The notes: generated by a model from the sequence alone, not told the origin. A DNA stretch of 64,000 nucleotides from Acholeplasma granularum ATCC 19168 (GCF_000526235.1 NZ_JAFR01000008.1:62001-126000); one strand, 5' to 3'; positions 26,091 to 34,584 are shown, counted from the stretch's first letter. A program made the numbers and translations.

Positions 26091-27214
26091 TCACTTATGT
26101 GTTTATTTTCATTAAGTGAATCAAATTCTGCTTTTTCAATGAGGTTAACTTTCTTTTTTAATTTTTCAATCGGAATGTCAACAAGTTTAACTTGCTCATT
26201 TAAATGATTAATAATTTTATTTAGTTGAACCCAACGATCAAAGAGTCTTTTATAATCATCATTTAAATTTTTTAATTCATATAACATTTTTTCTACATTA
26301 TTTTGGCGTTCAACGTGTTGTCCGATAACGAGTATCATAGTTAGCATGTATACTAAAGTATTTGGTGAGACTATCCATATTTTAGATTTTTGAGCATACT
26401 CAATTAAATCACTAAAATTTGATTGTATTTCTATAAAAACAGCTTCACTTGGTATAAACATGAGGGCTTGAAGTGAAGTTTCTCCGTCTATAATATATTT
26501 TTTAGAAATATTATCTATGTGTGTTTTTATATTGTTTCTAAATTCTTTACGTGCATTTAATCTTTCATCGTTTGTAAGATTTTCGTTATTCATGAGTGAA
26601 TAATTTTCTAGTGGAAATTTTGAGTCTATAGGTATATTCCCAATTCCTTCTGGTCCATAAACTATGGCATCAACAATAACATTAGTTGATAGTTTTTTTT
26701 GTTTTTCATAAACTACTTTATTATTGGTACCTAATACATTATCTAATATTTGATAAAGTTGTGCCTCACCATACGCACCACGTAGCTGTTTATCTGATAA
26801 TAATTTTGATAAATCGTCGACATTAATCGATAATTTCTCTATGTTTTTTTGAGTAGTGTCGATGATTAATAATCTTTCTGCCATCTCTTTAAATATTTTA
26901 TCTGTTGTAGAAAATCCTTCTTTAAGTCTATTTTCCACCTTTTCGTTAATAGATGTAACATCGAGTGTAACTTTAGATGAAATTGCATCTTTGAAAATAT
27001 TTAGTTCATTTTTAATATCACTTTTAGATTTTAAATTCATTAATTCTAGTTGGTGTGATACTTCTTGTTTTAATTTTTCTAATTGATTAAATATATCTTC
27101 GTTTTGAGGTTTTTTATTTATCTTTTTAATAATTAATAGTATAAAGATACCTATCATAACTATAATTACAATCAAACCTGCTATTAATATGATTAATTGT
27201 TTATCCGTTAACAT
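26087..27214 (-). CDS. rmuC: RmuC-family DNA recombination protein
   Basis: The product is 375 residues: an N-terminal membrane anchor (about 7-30), a long coiled coil (about 38-135), then the RmuC nuclease-like domain with LRGAYGEAQLYQILD, IPIDSKFPLENYS and LMFIPSEAVFIEI. The family limits DNA inversion and rearrangement. The exact activity is not established. GAGG lies in front of the ATG. It follows the YiiX-like peptidase gene by nine bases. Confidence 0.92.
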   Translation of the reverse strand: MLTDKQLIILIAGLIVIIVMIGIFILLIIKKINKKPQNEDIFNQLEKLKQEVSHQLELMNLKSKSDIKNELNIFKDAISSKVTLDVTSINEKVENRLKEGFSTTDKIFKEMAERLLIIDTTQKNIEKLSINVDDLSKLLSDKQLRGAYGEAQLYQILDNVLGTNNKVVYEKQKKLSTNVIVDAIVYGPEGIGNIPIDSKFPLENYSLMNNENLTNDERLNARKEFRNNIKTHIDNISKKYIIDGETSLQALMFIPSEAVFIEIQSNFSDLIEYAQKSKIWIVSPNTLVYMLTMILVIGQHVERQNNVEKMLYELKNLNDDYKRLFDRWVQLNKIINHLNEQVKLVDIPIEKLKKKVNLIEKAEFDSLNENKHISD

Positions 27215-27223
27215 TTAAATACC

Positions 27224-28135
27224 TCAAATTACATCTTCTAAATAATATATATGAATACCGTCTGATTTAGTTTCTTTATAGATTGTAATATAAATATCAT
27301 CAGATAATAATATGTCATGAATTGATGGAATAAAGCCATCTTCATCAATATTATAATCGGTATCATTTACTCTATTAATATCGTTAAATGCACGTGTAAT
27401 TAAATCTGAACAGTAAAATTTGTTTTTTGTATCGAATATGAATAGATAATTATAAAGTCCTCGGTCTACTTGATTCTTTCCAAAGTTAACTGCAATATCT
27501 ATTTCTTCATCTTTTTTTGATTGATCTTTATATTTTAGTCTTGTAGTAAGTATTTCAGTTCTATAATATTCTCCATAATAGGGATATTCGGCGTGTGTTT
27601 CATTTCTTGTAGGTTTTAACCAGTAGTTTCTTACCTCTTGAACAGATACACCAAACTTATTTGTTTCATCATATCCACGGTGTAATATAACACTAAACAT
27701 CGTTGATAAATCTAGTAAGCCATTAGATGTCATACCTGTAGATTGAATAATTTTATTATTGTCACTTACAAGTGCTGCATGTCCTCCTAACCAATATGAA
27801 ATGATTGGATCGATTATAGGTATATAAGGAAATGGTGCTTGAAAGGTAAGTAAAATATCACCTTTAAGTCCTGGTTCGATTTTATTTTCATCATAAAAAA
27901 CATTACGGGAATCTTCTATTTCGTAATCATAGGTTCTTTTTACTTTATGATAAAAATAAGTAGTACCATATTTTTCTTCTACTACTGTTTCATAGGCTCT
28001 TTGTTTAAATGCTTCTATTTTTTGATCTGTCTTATAATTTTCATAAATAGATTCACCAATAAAGTAGGCGACAATTAATAAAAATAGATAGCCAATTAAT
28101 TTTAGTATTTTTAATCTCTTTTTTCTTTTTTTCAT
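27224..28135 (-). CDS. YiiX-like permuted papain-fold cysteine peptidase, membrane-anchored
   Basis: The product is 303 residues. A lysine-rich start is followed by one membrane helix (about 11-27), so the rest should lie outside. GDILLTFQ, GGHAALVS (candidate catalytic His) and KFYCSDLITRAF (candidate catalytic Cys) match the circularly permuted NlpC/P60-like (YiiX/YebB) group, in which His comes before Cys. Substrates of this group may be lipids, peptides or amides. In an organism without a visible wall synthesis cluster, a lipoprotein or lipid target is more likely than peptidoglycan. This is inferred. Confidence 0.7.
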   Translation of the reverse strand: MKKRKKRLKILKLIGYLFLLIVAYFIGESIYENYKTDQKIEAFKQRAYETVVEEKYGTTYFYHKVKRTYDYEIEDSRNVFYDENKIEPGLKGDILLTFQAPFPYIPIIDPIISYWLGGHAALVSDNNKIIQSTGMTSNGLLDLSTMFSVILHRGYDETNKFGVSVQEVRNYWLKPTRNETHAEYPYYGEYYRTEILTTRLKYKDQSKKDEEIDIAVNFGKNQVDRGLYNYLFIFDTKNKFYCSDLITRAFNDINRVNDTDYNIDEDGFIPSIHDILLSDDIYITIYKETKSDGIHIYYLEDVI

Positions 28136-28242
28136 ATGTAGATTATAACATGTATTAAAGATGTTTTTAAGTAATTAGTTTTTCATATATTAAGTGATTA
28201 GAAACACGATAAAAATTATGTGATTTATATATATTAAAATGA

Positions 28243-28278
28243 TTAAAAGGTCTCTTTTTAAAAATGAGACCTTTTAAT
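28243..28278 (-). terminator. Terminator downstream of the heliorhodopsin remnant
   Basis: AAAAGGTCTC (28245-28254) pairs with GAGACCTTTT (28266-28275) around an 11-base loop. It lies 30 bp after the end of the decayed gene, so the old transcription unit seems to have kept its terminator. Confidence 0.8.
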
Positions 28279-28306
28279 ATGATGAGTTATTAATCTATTA
28301 TTATAC

Positions 28307-28624
28307 TTATGGTTGCATTGCACCAAATAATACCAGCCAAGCAAGAATTGATTTAGCAACAAGTGAAAGTATAATATAGGTGCGTTCACCATATAAATAA
28401 TCTTTCCACTTACCAACTTTTTAAATATTGAAGTGTCATGTTTAAAGGAAATGTATTAAATGCAACAAAATATGTACCAACAATAGCCCATACAAACCAT
28501 GGAACTTGATTTAGTGCAGGATTACCTTTGCTTGAATCAGATGCAAAAACCCCATAATAAAGTTAAAACGACGTAGTCTATCTAAATTATTTTCACCACG
28601 TAAAAACTGGAAAGAATTACTCAT
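28307..28624 (-). pseudogene. Heliorhodopsin remnant with internal deletion and frameshifts
   Basis: The ATG at 28624 has AAAGGGA in front. It opens a frame with LRRFNFIMGFLHLIQ, the conserved start of heliorhodopsin helix A, and then a stop arrives within six codons. From about 28530 another frame gives PWFVWAIVGTYFVAFN and NMTLQYLK (helix F). A one-base gain in an A-run (28422-28418) then shifts into VGKWKDYLYGERTYIILS and LVAKSILAW (helix G), ending at TAA 28309-28307. The Lys in LVAKS (28354-28352) is the retinal-binding residue of the family. The middle of a protein of about 250 residues (roughly helices B-E) is missing, so no working rhodopsin can be made. Identification rests on my memory of the family motifs. 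Confidence 0.85.
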
Positions 28625-28691
28625 GTTTTATCCCTTTTCTTTTACTATATTCTTATATTTACTGTTGTAAAATTATAAATGAGCTCATTTA

Positions 28692-28723
28692 TATATAAAA
28701 AACCACCATTTTTTTGGTGGTTT
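28692..28723 (-). terminator. Terminator of the rpmH-rnpA-yidC-jag run
   Basis: AAACCACCA and TGGTGGTTT form a nine-bp stem with a six-base loop, followed on the minus strand by TTTTATATA. It stands right after the jag stop at 28732. Confidence 0.88.
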
Positions 28724-28731
28724 ATGATTTA

Positions 28732-29352
28732 TTACTTGTTTCTAGGTTTAATGATAATTGCTCTATTTTCGCCTTCACCTTCGGAATAGGTTTCAACATC
28801 ACGCCACTCACTTAATTTAGAGTGTATGATTCTGCGATCAAATGCATTCATAGGATCTAGTTTAACTGCAATGCGGCTTCTAGCAACATCTTTTGCAGTC
28901 TTAGTAGCAAGTATTTCTAATTGTTTTTTTCTAGACTCATGATAATTACCAATATCTAGTGAGATGAGTAATTGCTCATCAGTAAAACTTGACAAATGAT
29001 TTCTTAATAATGTTTGAAGGGCTAGAAGTGTTTTACCATCCTTACCAATTAATAATGCATTTTCATCTGTTTGAAGACGATAAAATATTGTTGATTCATC
29101 AGGGGATTGTATCTCCATTTTTACATCAATATCAAGTGCACTAATAATACCTTCAATAAATAGTTTACCTTCAGTTGTTAAATCAATATTAGGAGATGCT
29201 TCATATAATACTGAACTACCTACACCAAGGAAACCTCTTTTTTCTTTTACAACTTCTAATTTAATCTTATCTTCTGATATTCTTAATAATTCGGTTGCTT
29301 TTTTAGTTGCTTCTTGAAGTGTTTTAGCTTCAATTTCTACTTTTTTTAACAT
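28732..29352 (-). CDS. jag: Jag/KhpB RNA-binding protein
   Basis: The product is 206 residues with three modules: the Jag-N domain (1-50, with EVVKEKRGFLGVGS), a KH domain with LIGKDGKTLLALQTLL, and a C-terminal R3H domain (ALDRR-type stretch FDRRIIHSKLSEW). KhpB binds RNA and affects cell division and envelope in Gram-positive bacteria. Its place directly after yidC is the classical origin-region order. The gap to yidC is 15 bp. Confidence 0.95.
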   Translation of the reverse strand: MLKKVEIEAKTLQEATKKATELLRISEDKIKLEVVKEKRGFLGVGSSVLYEASPNIDLTTEGKLFIEGIISALDIDVKMEIQSPDESTIFYRLQTDENALLIGKDGKTLLALQTLLRNHLSSFTDEQLLISLDIGNYHESRKKQLEILATKTAKDVARSRIAVKLDPMNAFDRRIIHSKLSEWRDVETYSEGEGENRAIIIKPRNK

Positions 29353-29367
29353 GTCTTAGTCCTTTCT

Positions 29368-30828
29368 TTAGATTATACTTTGAGCGGATTTTGACTTTTC
29401 ATATTTCTTTTCTGATAATCTACGGTTGATAAATGATTGTCCAATTGAATATAAGTTACCAATTACCCAATAAAAACCTAACGCATTAACTGATGTAAGT
29501 GTTGTTAATACCATCATACCAATCATAACTGTTGACACAGTTTTCATTGTTTTTTCTTGTTGAAGAGCTTGTTCTGTTTTCACTTGAGTACCAGTGTTTT
29601 TTGCATAACTTGGTTTTTTAGCAGATAATCTTTGAAGTAACCACATTGTTACACCAACAATGATTGCTAAGATATAACTCCAAAAATCATCATAACCACC
29701 TTTGGTAAGGTCTATTAAACCAAATAATACTGTACGGGTTGCAACTTTATCTGTATACATACCACCTTCAACAGTTATACGATATACGGTTTGGAACATC
29801 GCAAGGAAGATTGGCATTTGAAGAATTGGAGTAAAACATCCTAGTACTGATATTTTGTGTTTTTTATAAATTTGCATCATTTCCATTTGCATTTTTTGTT
29901 GTGATGCAGGATCTTTTTTAAGTGCATATTTATTTTGAAGTTTTGTCATCTCAGGTTGTGCAAGTGCCATTTTAATTGACATATCATTAGCTTTTGCATA
30001 AATCGGCCATGCAATTGTACGCACAATGATTGTTGCAAATAAAATACCTAGTCCAAAACTACTTAATCCAAATAATGATGCAAAAAATTGCATTACAAAT
30101 GAAATTGGTATGATAAATATCCAGTCCCAGACATATCCTAACCATGTATTTTCCATTTCTGTATGAATTGGTAGTTGGTTATCTGCTGGTTTAAAAGTAT
30201 TATTTTTTACAGTTAATTGATTTCCATCTCTTAAATCAAATATCATGTTATGCGTATATTTCATTTTAAATACATTTTCAGCATAACCTTCTGGTTTATT
30301 TAAGAACGCTGAAGCATTTGAAACATCTACATCTTCTTGTGAGGTAGTTTCAAATGTTGCTGATAATACATTGATATTTGTTAAATTAATTTCGTTTGTA
30401 ATTGGAGTAAAAAATAAGTCAGTTACATTTTTAATTTTGGTTTGTGCATCCTCAACGCCATAAGTTGGGCTTAGTGCAGCTACAGCAACAGCAGTAGGAA
30501 CACTTACAGTATCTTCAAAATTATCTTCGTAAACATATACATTATATTGAAGTCCACGCACTTTGACTTCATAAATGTTAAAGTCTTTTGGAGTTACAGT
30601 TATCTCAGTTAATGGTACATCAACTTTTGTAGCTGTCTTATTTGCTTTAATTGAATAGTATTCAAAGTCATTGGCTCCAATGATTGGCCCATTAACATTG
30701 ATTTCTTCTTGTGTATAAACAATTTTGTTAGCGGATAAGAATGTATCTATTTCACTTGTATCAGGAGCACAAGCAACTAGAACTAACCCAAAAACTAACA
30801 CTGTAAGTAATGCTAAGATTTTACGCAT
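29368..30828 (-). CDS. yidC: YidC membrane insertase with long lipoprotein N-terminus
   Basis: The product is 486 residues, well above the 250-300 of Bacillus SpoIIIJ. Residues 1-20 are a lipoprotein signal ending in LVAC. Residues about 22-225 form an extracytoplasmic domain without recognised family. The YidC core follows, with IIVRTIAWPIYAKAN carrying the conserved Arg of the hydrophilic groove, the cytoplasmic hairpin (QPEMTKLQNKYALKKD), VLGCFTPILQMPIFLAMFQ, and a final helix ending in a basic tail. It inserts membrane proteins. Its start overlaps the rnpA stop by eight bases. Confidence 0.95.
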   Translation of the reverse strand: MRKILALLTVLVFGLVLVACAPDTSEIDTFLSANKIVYTQEEINVNGPIIGANDFEYYSIKANKTATKVDVPLTEITVTPKDFNIYEVKVRGLQYNVYVYEDNFEDTVSVPTAVAVAALSPTYGVEDAQTKIKNVTDLFFTPITNEINLTNINVLSATFETTSQEDVDVSNASAFLNKPEGYAENVFKMKYTHNMIFDLRDGNQLTVKNNTFKPADNQLPIHTEMENTWLGYVWDWIFIIPISFVMQFFASLFGLSSFGLGILFATIIVRTIAWPIYAKANDMSIKMALAQPEMTKLQNKYALKKDPASQQKMQMEMMQIYKKHKISVLGCFTPILQMPIFLAMFQTVYRITVEGGMYTDKVATRTVLFGLIDLTKGGYDDFWSYILAIIVGVTMWLLQRLSAKKPSYAKNTGTQVKTEQALQQEKTMKTVSTVMIGMMVLTTLTSVNALGFYWVIGNLYSIGQSFINRRLSEKKYEKSKSAQSII

Positions 30829-31177
30829 TTGGTGTTTCCTCTTTCTTTAAGATGTCAGCCTTAATAAGTAGTTTTATTAAATTCGACTCTATTTCTTTAT
30901 ACTTTAGTTCGTTAACGCTTGGTTTAACGACAATGACAAAACTCTTATTTGATTTGATCATTTTTTGATTTTGGGAAATAATATACCTAATGCGTCTTTT
31001 AGCTTGGTTTCTTTCTACCGCATTGCCATATTTTTTTCCAATAGATAGTGCATATTTAAAATGTGGTAACAAATGATATTTTATATATATTGCAAAATAT
31101 TTGTTTCCGACTGATTTTTTTTCTTTAAAAACTAAATCAATATCGGTTTGACTTTTTATTGAATACACTCTTTTCAT
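30821..31177 (-). CDS. rnpA: Ribonuclease P protein component
   Basis: The 118-residue basic protein carries the RNR motif as VERNQAKRRIRYII, which contacts RNase P RNA. It helps mature tRNA 5' ends. It lies between rpmH and yidC as in most bacteria. A terminator-like hairpin stands just upstream of its start (31198-31247). Confidence 0.95.
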   Translation of the reverse strand: MKRVYSIKSQTDIDLVFKEKKSVGNKYFAIYIKYHLLPHFKYALSIGKKYGNAVERNQAKRRIRYIISQNQKMIKSNKSFVIVVKPSVNELKYKEIESNLIKLLIKADILKKEETPNA

Positions 31178-31197
31178 TACATCACCTTAAATAAAAT

Positions 31198-31247
31198 AAA
31201 GGACTACCTTAAACAAGTAACAATTGTTAATTATCTGGTAGTCCTGG
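31198..31247 (-). terminator. Terminator or attenuator between rpmH and rnpA
   Basis: AGGACTACC and GGTAGTCC(T) form an eight- to nine-bp stem around a 28-base loop that itself contains CAATTG. On the minus strand it is followed by TTTATTTTATTT. Since rnpA starts only about 20 bp later without an obvious own promoter, it probably lowers rnpA-yidC expression relative to rpmH. Confidence 0.65.
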
Positions 31248-31275
31248 TATTTATTAACTTTATTCAAATTTTTAA

Positions 31276-31410
31276 TTAAACAGTAAGAGTTTGACGGCCT
31301 TTTGCTCTTCTTCTAGCTAGAACTTTACGTCCGTTAGCTGTTGCCATACGAGCTCTAAATCCGTGTCTTCTTTGATGTTTGATTTTACTTGGTTGATATG
31401 TTCTTTTCAT
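31276..31410 (-). CDS. rpmH: Ribosomal protein L34
   Basis: The 44-residue highly basic protein has the typical L34 sequence ([20 protein letters not shown] at the start, [11 protein letters not shown] at the end). AGAAAGG lies upstream of the ATG. It is a large-subunit protein and marks the left boundary of oriC. Confidence 0.98.
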   Translation of the reverse strand: MKRTYQPSKIKHQRRHGFRARMATANGRKVLARRRAKGRQTLTV

Positions 31411-31772
31411 AATCAATAACCACCTTTCTTATGAAACCTAGCCTTATTAATTATAAATAAAGAATGCCCAAATGTCAAACAGAAAATTAGCTTTATTTTA
31501 TTTTATTTTAATTGTATTATTTATCAACAGTTTTTAAATAAAAATTGTGGATAAGTTTTCCACAAATTATCCACAATGTTCAAAAGTGGATAAAACACTA
31601 ATTAGGGCTTTAAGAAGCCAACAAATTACCTAATTTTATCCACATTTACAATATTTAATGATTTTAAAGTTTAAAAGTTATCCACAAATATTGTGGGAAA
31701 CTTTTTAGAAATAAACTAATTTAATATGCTATCATAGTTTTACATATATAATAATTTCTCTGGGAGGCATCA
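31411..31772. other. Origin of replication oriC (rpmH-dnaA intergenic)
   Basis: This 362-bp AT-rich gap holds a cluster of DnaA boxes. TTATCCACA is exact at 31567-31575, 31636-31644 and 31678-31686 (plus) and at 31554-31546 (minus). One-mismatch boxes are TTATCAACA at 31521-31529 and TTATCCACT on the minus strand at 31593-31585. The stretch after the last box (31687-31760) is very AT-rich and is the candidate unwinding region. Gene direction diverges here. The dnaA ribosome site GGGAGG lies at 31762-31767. Confidence 0.92.
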
Positions 31773-33134
31773 ATGAGTCCAAATGATACACTATGGCAGA
31801 CAATATTAAAGGATCTGGAAAAACTTTATAATGAGGAAACCTATAATGAGTTATTCTTACCATTAACTTCTACATTTAAGGATTCAAACGGTCTAATTAC
31901 AATGGTCGTTGCGAATGAATTTTTAAAAAACAGAATTAATAAACTCTATATAGCAAAAATCAATGAACTCGCATCTAAATATTCACCAACAGCGGTTCGT
32001 TTTAAGTTTATTTCAGAAGACGAGGTTAAACATGATGAACCAGTTACTGATCGTCAATTAACCATAGACTATCGTCAAGGTAATTTAAATTCTACTTATA
32101 CCTTTGACTCTTTTGTTGTCGGAAAATCAAATATGTTTGCTTTTCGTATGGCAATGAAGGTTGCTGACCAACCTGGAGCTGTTGCCAATCCATTCTACAT
32201 TTTTGGTGATGTCGGTTTAGGTAAAACACACCTTATGCAAGCAATCGGTAACTATATATTAGATAATGATGTAGAAAAACGTATTCTTTATGTCAAAGCA
32301 GACAACTTTATTGAAGATTTCGTCTCCTTATTGTCTAGAAATAAAAATAAAACTGAAGAGTTTAATGCAAAATACAAAGATATTGATGTCATTTTAGTTG
32401 ATGATATTCAAATTATGGCAAATGCTAGTAAAACTCAAATGGAATTCTTTAAATTATTTGACTATTTATATTTAAATAATAAACAAATTGTCATTACATC
32501 TGATAAACCTGCATCACAATTAACAAATATCATGCCAAGATTAACAACAAGATTTGAAGCCGGTTTATCAGTAGATATTCAAGTACCTGATTTAGATCAT
32601 AGAATAAACATTTTAAAGAGAAAAACGGCTACTTTAGATGCTAATGCCGAGATTTCTGATGAAATACTAAGTTTTATAGCTACACAGTTTGCTGCAAACA
32701 TTCGTGAAATGGAAGGTGCTTTAATTAGACTTGTAAGTTATGCTCAAACATTCGACTTAGAAATTACTATGAACGTTGTAGAAGATGCATTAGGTGCTGT
32801 ATTAAAAACTAAAAAGAAAACCAATGAACTTACAGAAAACAATTATGATAAGATTCAAAGTGTTGTTGCCGATTACTTCCAAGTTTCATTACCAGATTTA
32901 ATTGGTAAGAAAAGACACTCAAAATTTACTGTTCCAAGACATGTTGCAATGTATTTAATAAAATTAAAATACAACATACCTTATAAAACCATTGGAACTT
33001 TATTTAACGACAGAGATCACTCAACAGTACTTGCAGCTTGTGAAAAAGTAGAAAAAGATATTCGTATGGATGGTAACTTAAAATTTGCTGTAGACTCAAT
33101 TGTCAAGAAATTAGATTCCGCACTACTTAAATAA
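31773..33134 (+). CDS. dnaA: Chromosomal replication initiator DnaA
   Basis: The product is 453 residues. Domain I spans about 1-85 and is followed by a short linker. The AAA+ core has Walker A GDVGLGKTH and Walker B VILVDDIQ. The DNA-binding domain IV near the C-terminus contains the signature FNDRDHSTVLAACEKV. It opens oriC by binding the boxes on both sides of its gene. GGGAGG precedes the ATG. It is followed by dnaN after 130 bp. Confidence 0.98.
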   Translation: MSPNDTLWQTILKDLEKLYNEETYNELFLPLTSTFKDSNGLITMVVANEFLKNRINKLYIAKINELASKYSPTAVRFKFISEDEVKHDEPVTDRQLTIDYRQGNLNSTYTFDSFVVGKSNMFAFRMAMKVADQPGAVANPFYIFGDVGLGKTHLMQAIGNYILDNDVEKRILYVKADNFIEDFVSLLSRNKNKTEEFNAKYKDIDVILVDDIQIMANASKTQMEFFKLFDYLYLNNKQIVITSDKPASQLTNIMPRLTTRFEAGLSVDIQVPDLDHRINILKRKTATLDANAEISDEILSFIATQFAANIREMEGALIRLVSYAQTFDLEITMNVVEDALGAVLKTKKKTNELTENNYDKIQSVVADYFQVSLPDLIGKKRHSKFTVPRHVAMYLIKLKYNIPYKTIGTLFNDRDHSTVLAACEKVEKDIRMDGNLKFAVDSIVKKLDSALLK

Positions 33135-33197
33135 AAATGTGCATAAATTGTTAACAAATATGGTAAAATAATAACTATACAAAGCGATTAAGCCTAG

Positions 33198-33214
33198 TTA
33201 TCCACATATCCACA
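33198..33214 (+). other. DnaA boxes between dnaA and dnaN
   Basis: An exact TTATCCACA (33198-33206) is directly followed by ATATCCACA (33206-33214). They could extend the origin to the far side of dnaA or serve autoregulation of the dnaA-dnaN genes. Confidence 0.7.
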
Positions 33215-33264
33215 ACACCTAATAATAACAAAATAGAAATAATAATAAATAAAAGGGGTACAAA

Positions 33265-34395
33265 ATGAATTTTACAATTGACAGAGATATTTTATTAAAT
33301 CATTTAATCCATGTACAAAAAGGATTACCAAATAAAACACCACTACCTATTTTATATGCAATTAAATTCGAAGTTTATTCAGACTACATACAACTAACAG
33401 CATCTAACTCTGATATTGCTATTCAAGTACTAGTTGATGATCCTTCACTAAAAGTACATAAAACAGGAAAAATAGCATTACCTGGTCGTTATTTTATCGA
33501 TATTATTCGTAAAGTAGCTGCTAAAAGAATAGAAATAGCTCTACAGGAAGAAAGATTACTTGTAATAAAAGCCGATCGTTCTGAATTTAAACTTAAGTTA
33601 ATGGATATCGAAGATTATCCAGATGTAGATTTTTTAGACTTAACAGAACCTGTTATTCTTTCATCAGATATGATAAAAGAAGTAATTAGAGCAACAAACT
33701 TCGCAACAGCAGATAATGAAAAACGCCCGATTTTAACAGGTGTTAATTTTAAATATCAAGATAATCATTTATATGCAGTAGCAACAGACTCATACCGCTT
33801 ATCTCAAAAGAACTTAAGTTTAAGAACACATTCTAAAACATTTAATATTGTTATACCAAATAAATCATTAGATGAACTTTCAAAAATATTAGATCATGTT
33901 CAAGAAGATATAGAAGTATATATCAATCCAAATAAAGTTTTATTCAAAATGAACAAAATTTGGTTCCAAACAAGATTACTTGAAGGTACATATCCTGATA
34001 CATTTAAAATAATTCCTACAAATTTTCCTACAATCATTACATTTAATAAAGAAGAATTATTAAATGCAGTAGACCGTGTATCTTTATTATCACCAAGAGA
34101 TAGAGAATCAAATTATAACATCATTAAGTTAACTTTAAGACCAGATCAAATAATAGAAATTTCATCAACTAATAGTGAAGTTGGTGATGCAAAAGAAGAA
34201 ATTATACCAACATCAGATGTAATCGGTGACTTAATAACAATCGCATTCTCATCTAAATATCTAAACGAAGCATTAAAAGCATTTAACTCATCTGAAGTTA
34301 CCTTAAATTTCGCAGGAGAAATCAAACCATTTGTTGTAAAAGGTAACCAAGATCCAGACCTTCTACATCTAATTTTACCAGTTAGAATTGATTAA
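33265..34395 (+). CDS. dnaN: DNA polymerase III beta sliding clamp
   Basis: The product is 376 residues and spans the three clamp domains. Recognisable stretches are LPILYAIKFEV, LPGRYFIDIIRKV, NEKRPILTGVNF, ATDSYRLSQKNL and the C-terminal LILPVRID that closes the fold. The ring holds the polymerase on DNA. AAAAGGGG precedes the ATG. It is followed by its own terminator, so it is separated from yaaA-recF. Confidence 0.97.
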   Translation: MNFTIDRDILLNHLIHVQKGLPNKTPLPILYAIKFEVYSDYIQLTASNSDIAIQVLVDDPSLKVHKTGKIALPGRYFIDIIRKVAAKRIEIALQEERLLVIKADRSEFKLKLMDIEDYPDVDFLDLTEPVILSSDMIKEVIRATNFATADNEKRPILTGVNFKYQDNHLYAVATDSYRLSQKNLSLRTHSKTFNIVIPNKSLDELSKILDHVQEDIEVYINPNKVLFKMNKIWFQTRLLEGTYPDTFKIIPTNFPTIITFNKEELLNAVDRVSLLSPRDRESNYNIIKLTLRPDQIIEISSTNSEVGDAKEEIIPTSDVIGDLITIAFSSKYLNEALKAFNSSEVTLNFAGEIKPFVVKGNQDPDLLHLILPVRID

Positions 34396-34397
34396 AA

Positions 34398-34438
34398 ACA
34401 AAAATCCTTAAAACTAAAAATAGTTTAAGGATTTTTTT
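34398..34438 (+). terminator. Terminator of dnaN
   Basis: AAAATCCTTAAAACTA pairs with TAGTTTAAGGATTTT with one bulged A, and a run of seven T follows. It lies directly after the dnaN stop. Confidence 0.88.
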
Positions 34439-34539
34439 ATTTGAACTAACTACAAAATTAACCATCAAATCAAAAACAGTCTTAATTTGCCAAAATTAGA
34501 GATTTTAATCATTTAGACAACTTCAACATTTATCTACAC

Positions 34540-34566
34540 AAAAGCGCTAAAAAAACGCGCTTTTTC
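34540..34566 (+). terminator. Second terminator-like hairpin before yaaA
   Basis: AAAAGCGC (34540-34547) pairs with GCGCTTTT (34557-34564) around a nine-base loop, followed by T residues. It lies about 105 bp after the dnaN terminator and just ahead of the yaaA promoter. It may be a backup stop or the end of a short transcript. Confidence 0.55.
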
Positions 34567-34575
34567 CTTATATTA

Positions 34576-34584
34576 TGTTATAAT
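34576..34584 (+). promoter_or_regulatory. Extended -10 promoter of yaaA-recF-gyrB-gyrA
   Basis: TGTTATAAT is an extended -10 (TG at 34576, TATAAT at 34579-34584) without a good -35. It lies 25 bp before the ATG of yaaA and after two terminators, so it is the likely start of the gyrase operon. Confidence 0.55.

Noticed and set aside
10295-28624. A retinal-making pathway to serve the rhodopsin
   Set aside because: No lycopene cyclase or carotene-cleaving dioxygenase gene is present in the window.
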